NCBI GenBank assembly: GCA_964549475.1
Contig: CAZJXH010000209.1
Location: forward strand, 1 to 6,862
Source of the DNA: JBBQKF01 sp964549475
Lineage (GTDB): Bacteria; Bacillota; Clostridia; Saccharofermentanales; UBA5734
DNA: 6,862 bases
Direction of reading: 5' to 3'
This document shows positions 6,574 to 6,862 of this stretch, piece by piece. The notes under the pieces were generated by a model, which did not search any database, was not told where the DNA came from, and saw only the letters and a list, made by a program, of their open reading frames with translations. Both the position numbers and the translations under genes were made by a program. The stretch's first letter is position 1; each line of letters starts with the position of its first letter.

Positions 6574-6862
6574 TCAATGGTAACGGGTGACTTTGAATCG
6601 CTGCATCTCATAGGACTCAAACGGCGAAATTCCGGCTTTCTGCAATGCGATGGACACCTGTTCGGCTGGCGTGTCAATGCCTTCCAGATCTGGCAGCAGC
6701 AGCCCTTTCCGATAGTCTTTGCTGACAATGACGCCATATTTTTTTACATCCAGCTCATTGACCGATCCGATTTTTTGCGGTTCGGACAATAAATCCACGG
6801 AATAGACCAGATCGGCCAGTTCGTCCATGCTGACTGGCTCGAAGCGCGGATCGCGGGTGGAT
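6574..6862 (-). CDS. amrA: AmmeMemoRadiSam system protein A (AMMECR1 domain), 5' end outside window
   Basis: Only the last 95 residues are visible. The frame is open to the window edge, starting STRDPRFEPVSMDEL and ending EMQRFKVTRYH with a TGA at 6576-6574. DPRFEPV is a hallmark of the AMMECR1 domain, as are the KYGVIVSKDYRKGLLLPDLEG segment (split here as KYGVIVSKDYR and KGLLLPDLEG) and the AEQVSIALQKAGI block. The ATG at 6828 is internal and is not the start, since conserved sequence precedes it. In many Clostridia, this domain is fused to an N-terminal MEMO domain; whether that is so here lies beyond the window. The gene is directly followed by amrS, its expected partner, which strengthens both calls. 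The biochemical role of the domain is not established to my knowledge. Confidence 0.92.
   Translation of the reverse strand, partial: STRDPRFEPVSMDELADLVYSVDLLSEPQKIGSVNELDVKKYGVIVSKDYRKGLLLPDLEGIDTPAEQVSIALQKAGISPFESYEMQRFKVTRYH

Noticed and set aside
6574..6828. ATG at 6828 as the start of a small 84-residue protein
   Set aside because: The frame stays open upstream to the window edge, and the residues before this Met (DPRFEPV) are a hallmark of the AMMECR1 domain. It is an internal Met of a partial gene.
1..6862. CRISPR repeat-spacer array
   Set aside because: No 30-37 base repeat with regular unique spacers is present. The only tandem repeat is the 8-base array at 5398-5533, which has no spacers. 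The true array is expected beyond coordinate 1 after the missing cas genes.
1..6862. Insertion sequence, transposase or tRNA attachment site flanking the cas block
   Set aside because: I found no transposase motifs, terminal inverted repeats or tRNA gene in the window. The suggestion of acquisition rests on base composition only.

Overview
The window comes from a bacterial chromosome, most likely a low- to mid-GC Bacillota (Firmicutes/Clostridia-like) species. The evidence is strong GGAGG-type ribosome binding sites, frequent TTG/GTG starts, and the AmrA and AmrS protein types. No species-level call is possible. Every convincing gene lies on the minus strand, so genes are read from the right end of the window to the left.

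Right part (about 5639-6862): two genes of the AmmeMemoRadiSam system. The C-terminal end of an AMMECR1-domain protein (amrA) enters from beyond the window. It is followed 35 bases later by a complete radical SAM enzyme (amrS). A 351-base gap then holds an AT-rich stretch, an array of 17 degenerate 8-base repeats, and a good promoter for the next gene.

Middle (4802-5287): a complete YbaK/EbsC-type aminoacyl-tRNA deacylase. It is followed by a 294-base AT-rich gap with a weak hairpin, a dyad-symmetric element and a likely -10 box for the cas operon.

Left part (1-4507): the first three genes of a type I-C CRISPR-Cas operon in the order cas3 - cas5c - cas8c, truncated by the window edge inside cas8c. 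All three are tightly packed: a 12-base gap between cas3 and cas5c, and a 4-base overlap between cas5c and cas8c. The remaining genes expected from the family (cas7c, cas4, cas1, cas2) and the CRISPR array would lie beyond coordinate 1 and are not visible. cas8c starts at GTG and has no stop inside the window, so it is easily missed, yet it fills the whole first 1.57 kb. Near its 3' end there is a textbook ribosome binding site and an in-frame ATG. This is where type I-C systems are known to make the small subunit Cas11c from within cas8c.

The cas genes are much more AT-rich than ybaK and the amr genes, which suggests the CRISPR-Cas cassette was acquired. I see no wholly new defence system. 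The observations most worth checking are the internal Cas11c start, the dyad at the cas promoter, the octamer array and the poorly understood AmmeMemoRadiSam pair.
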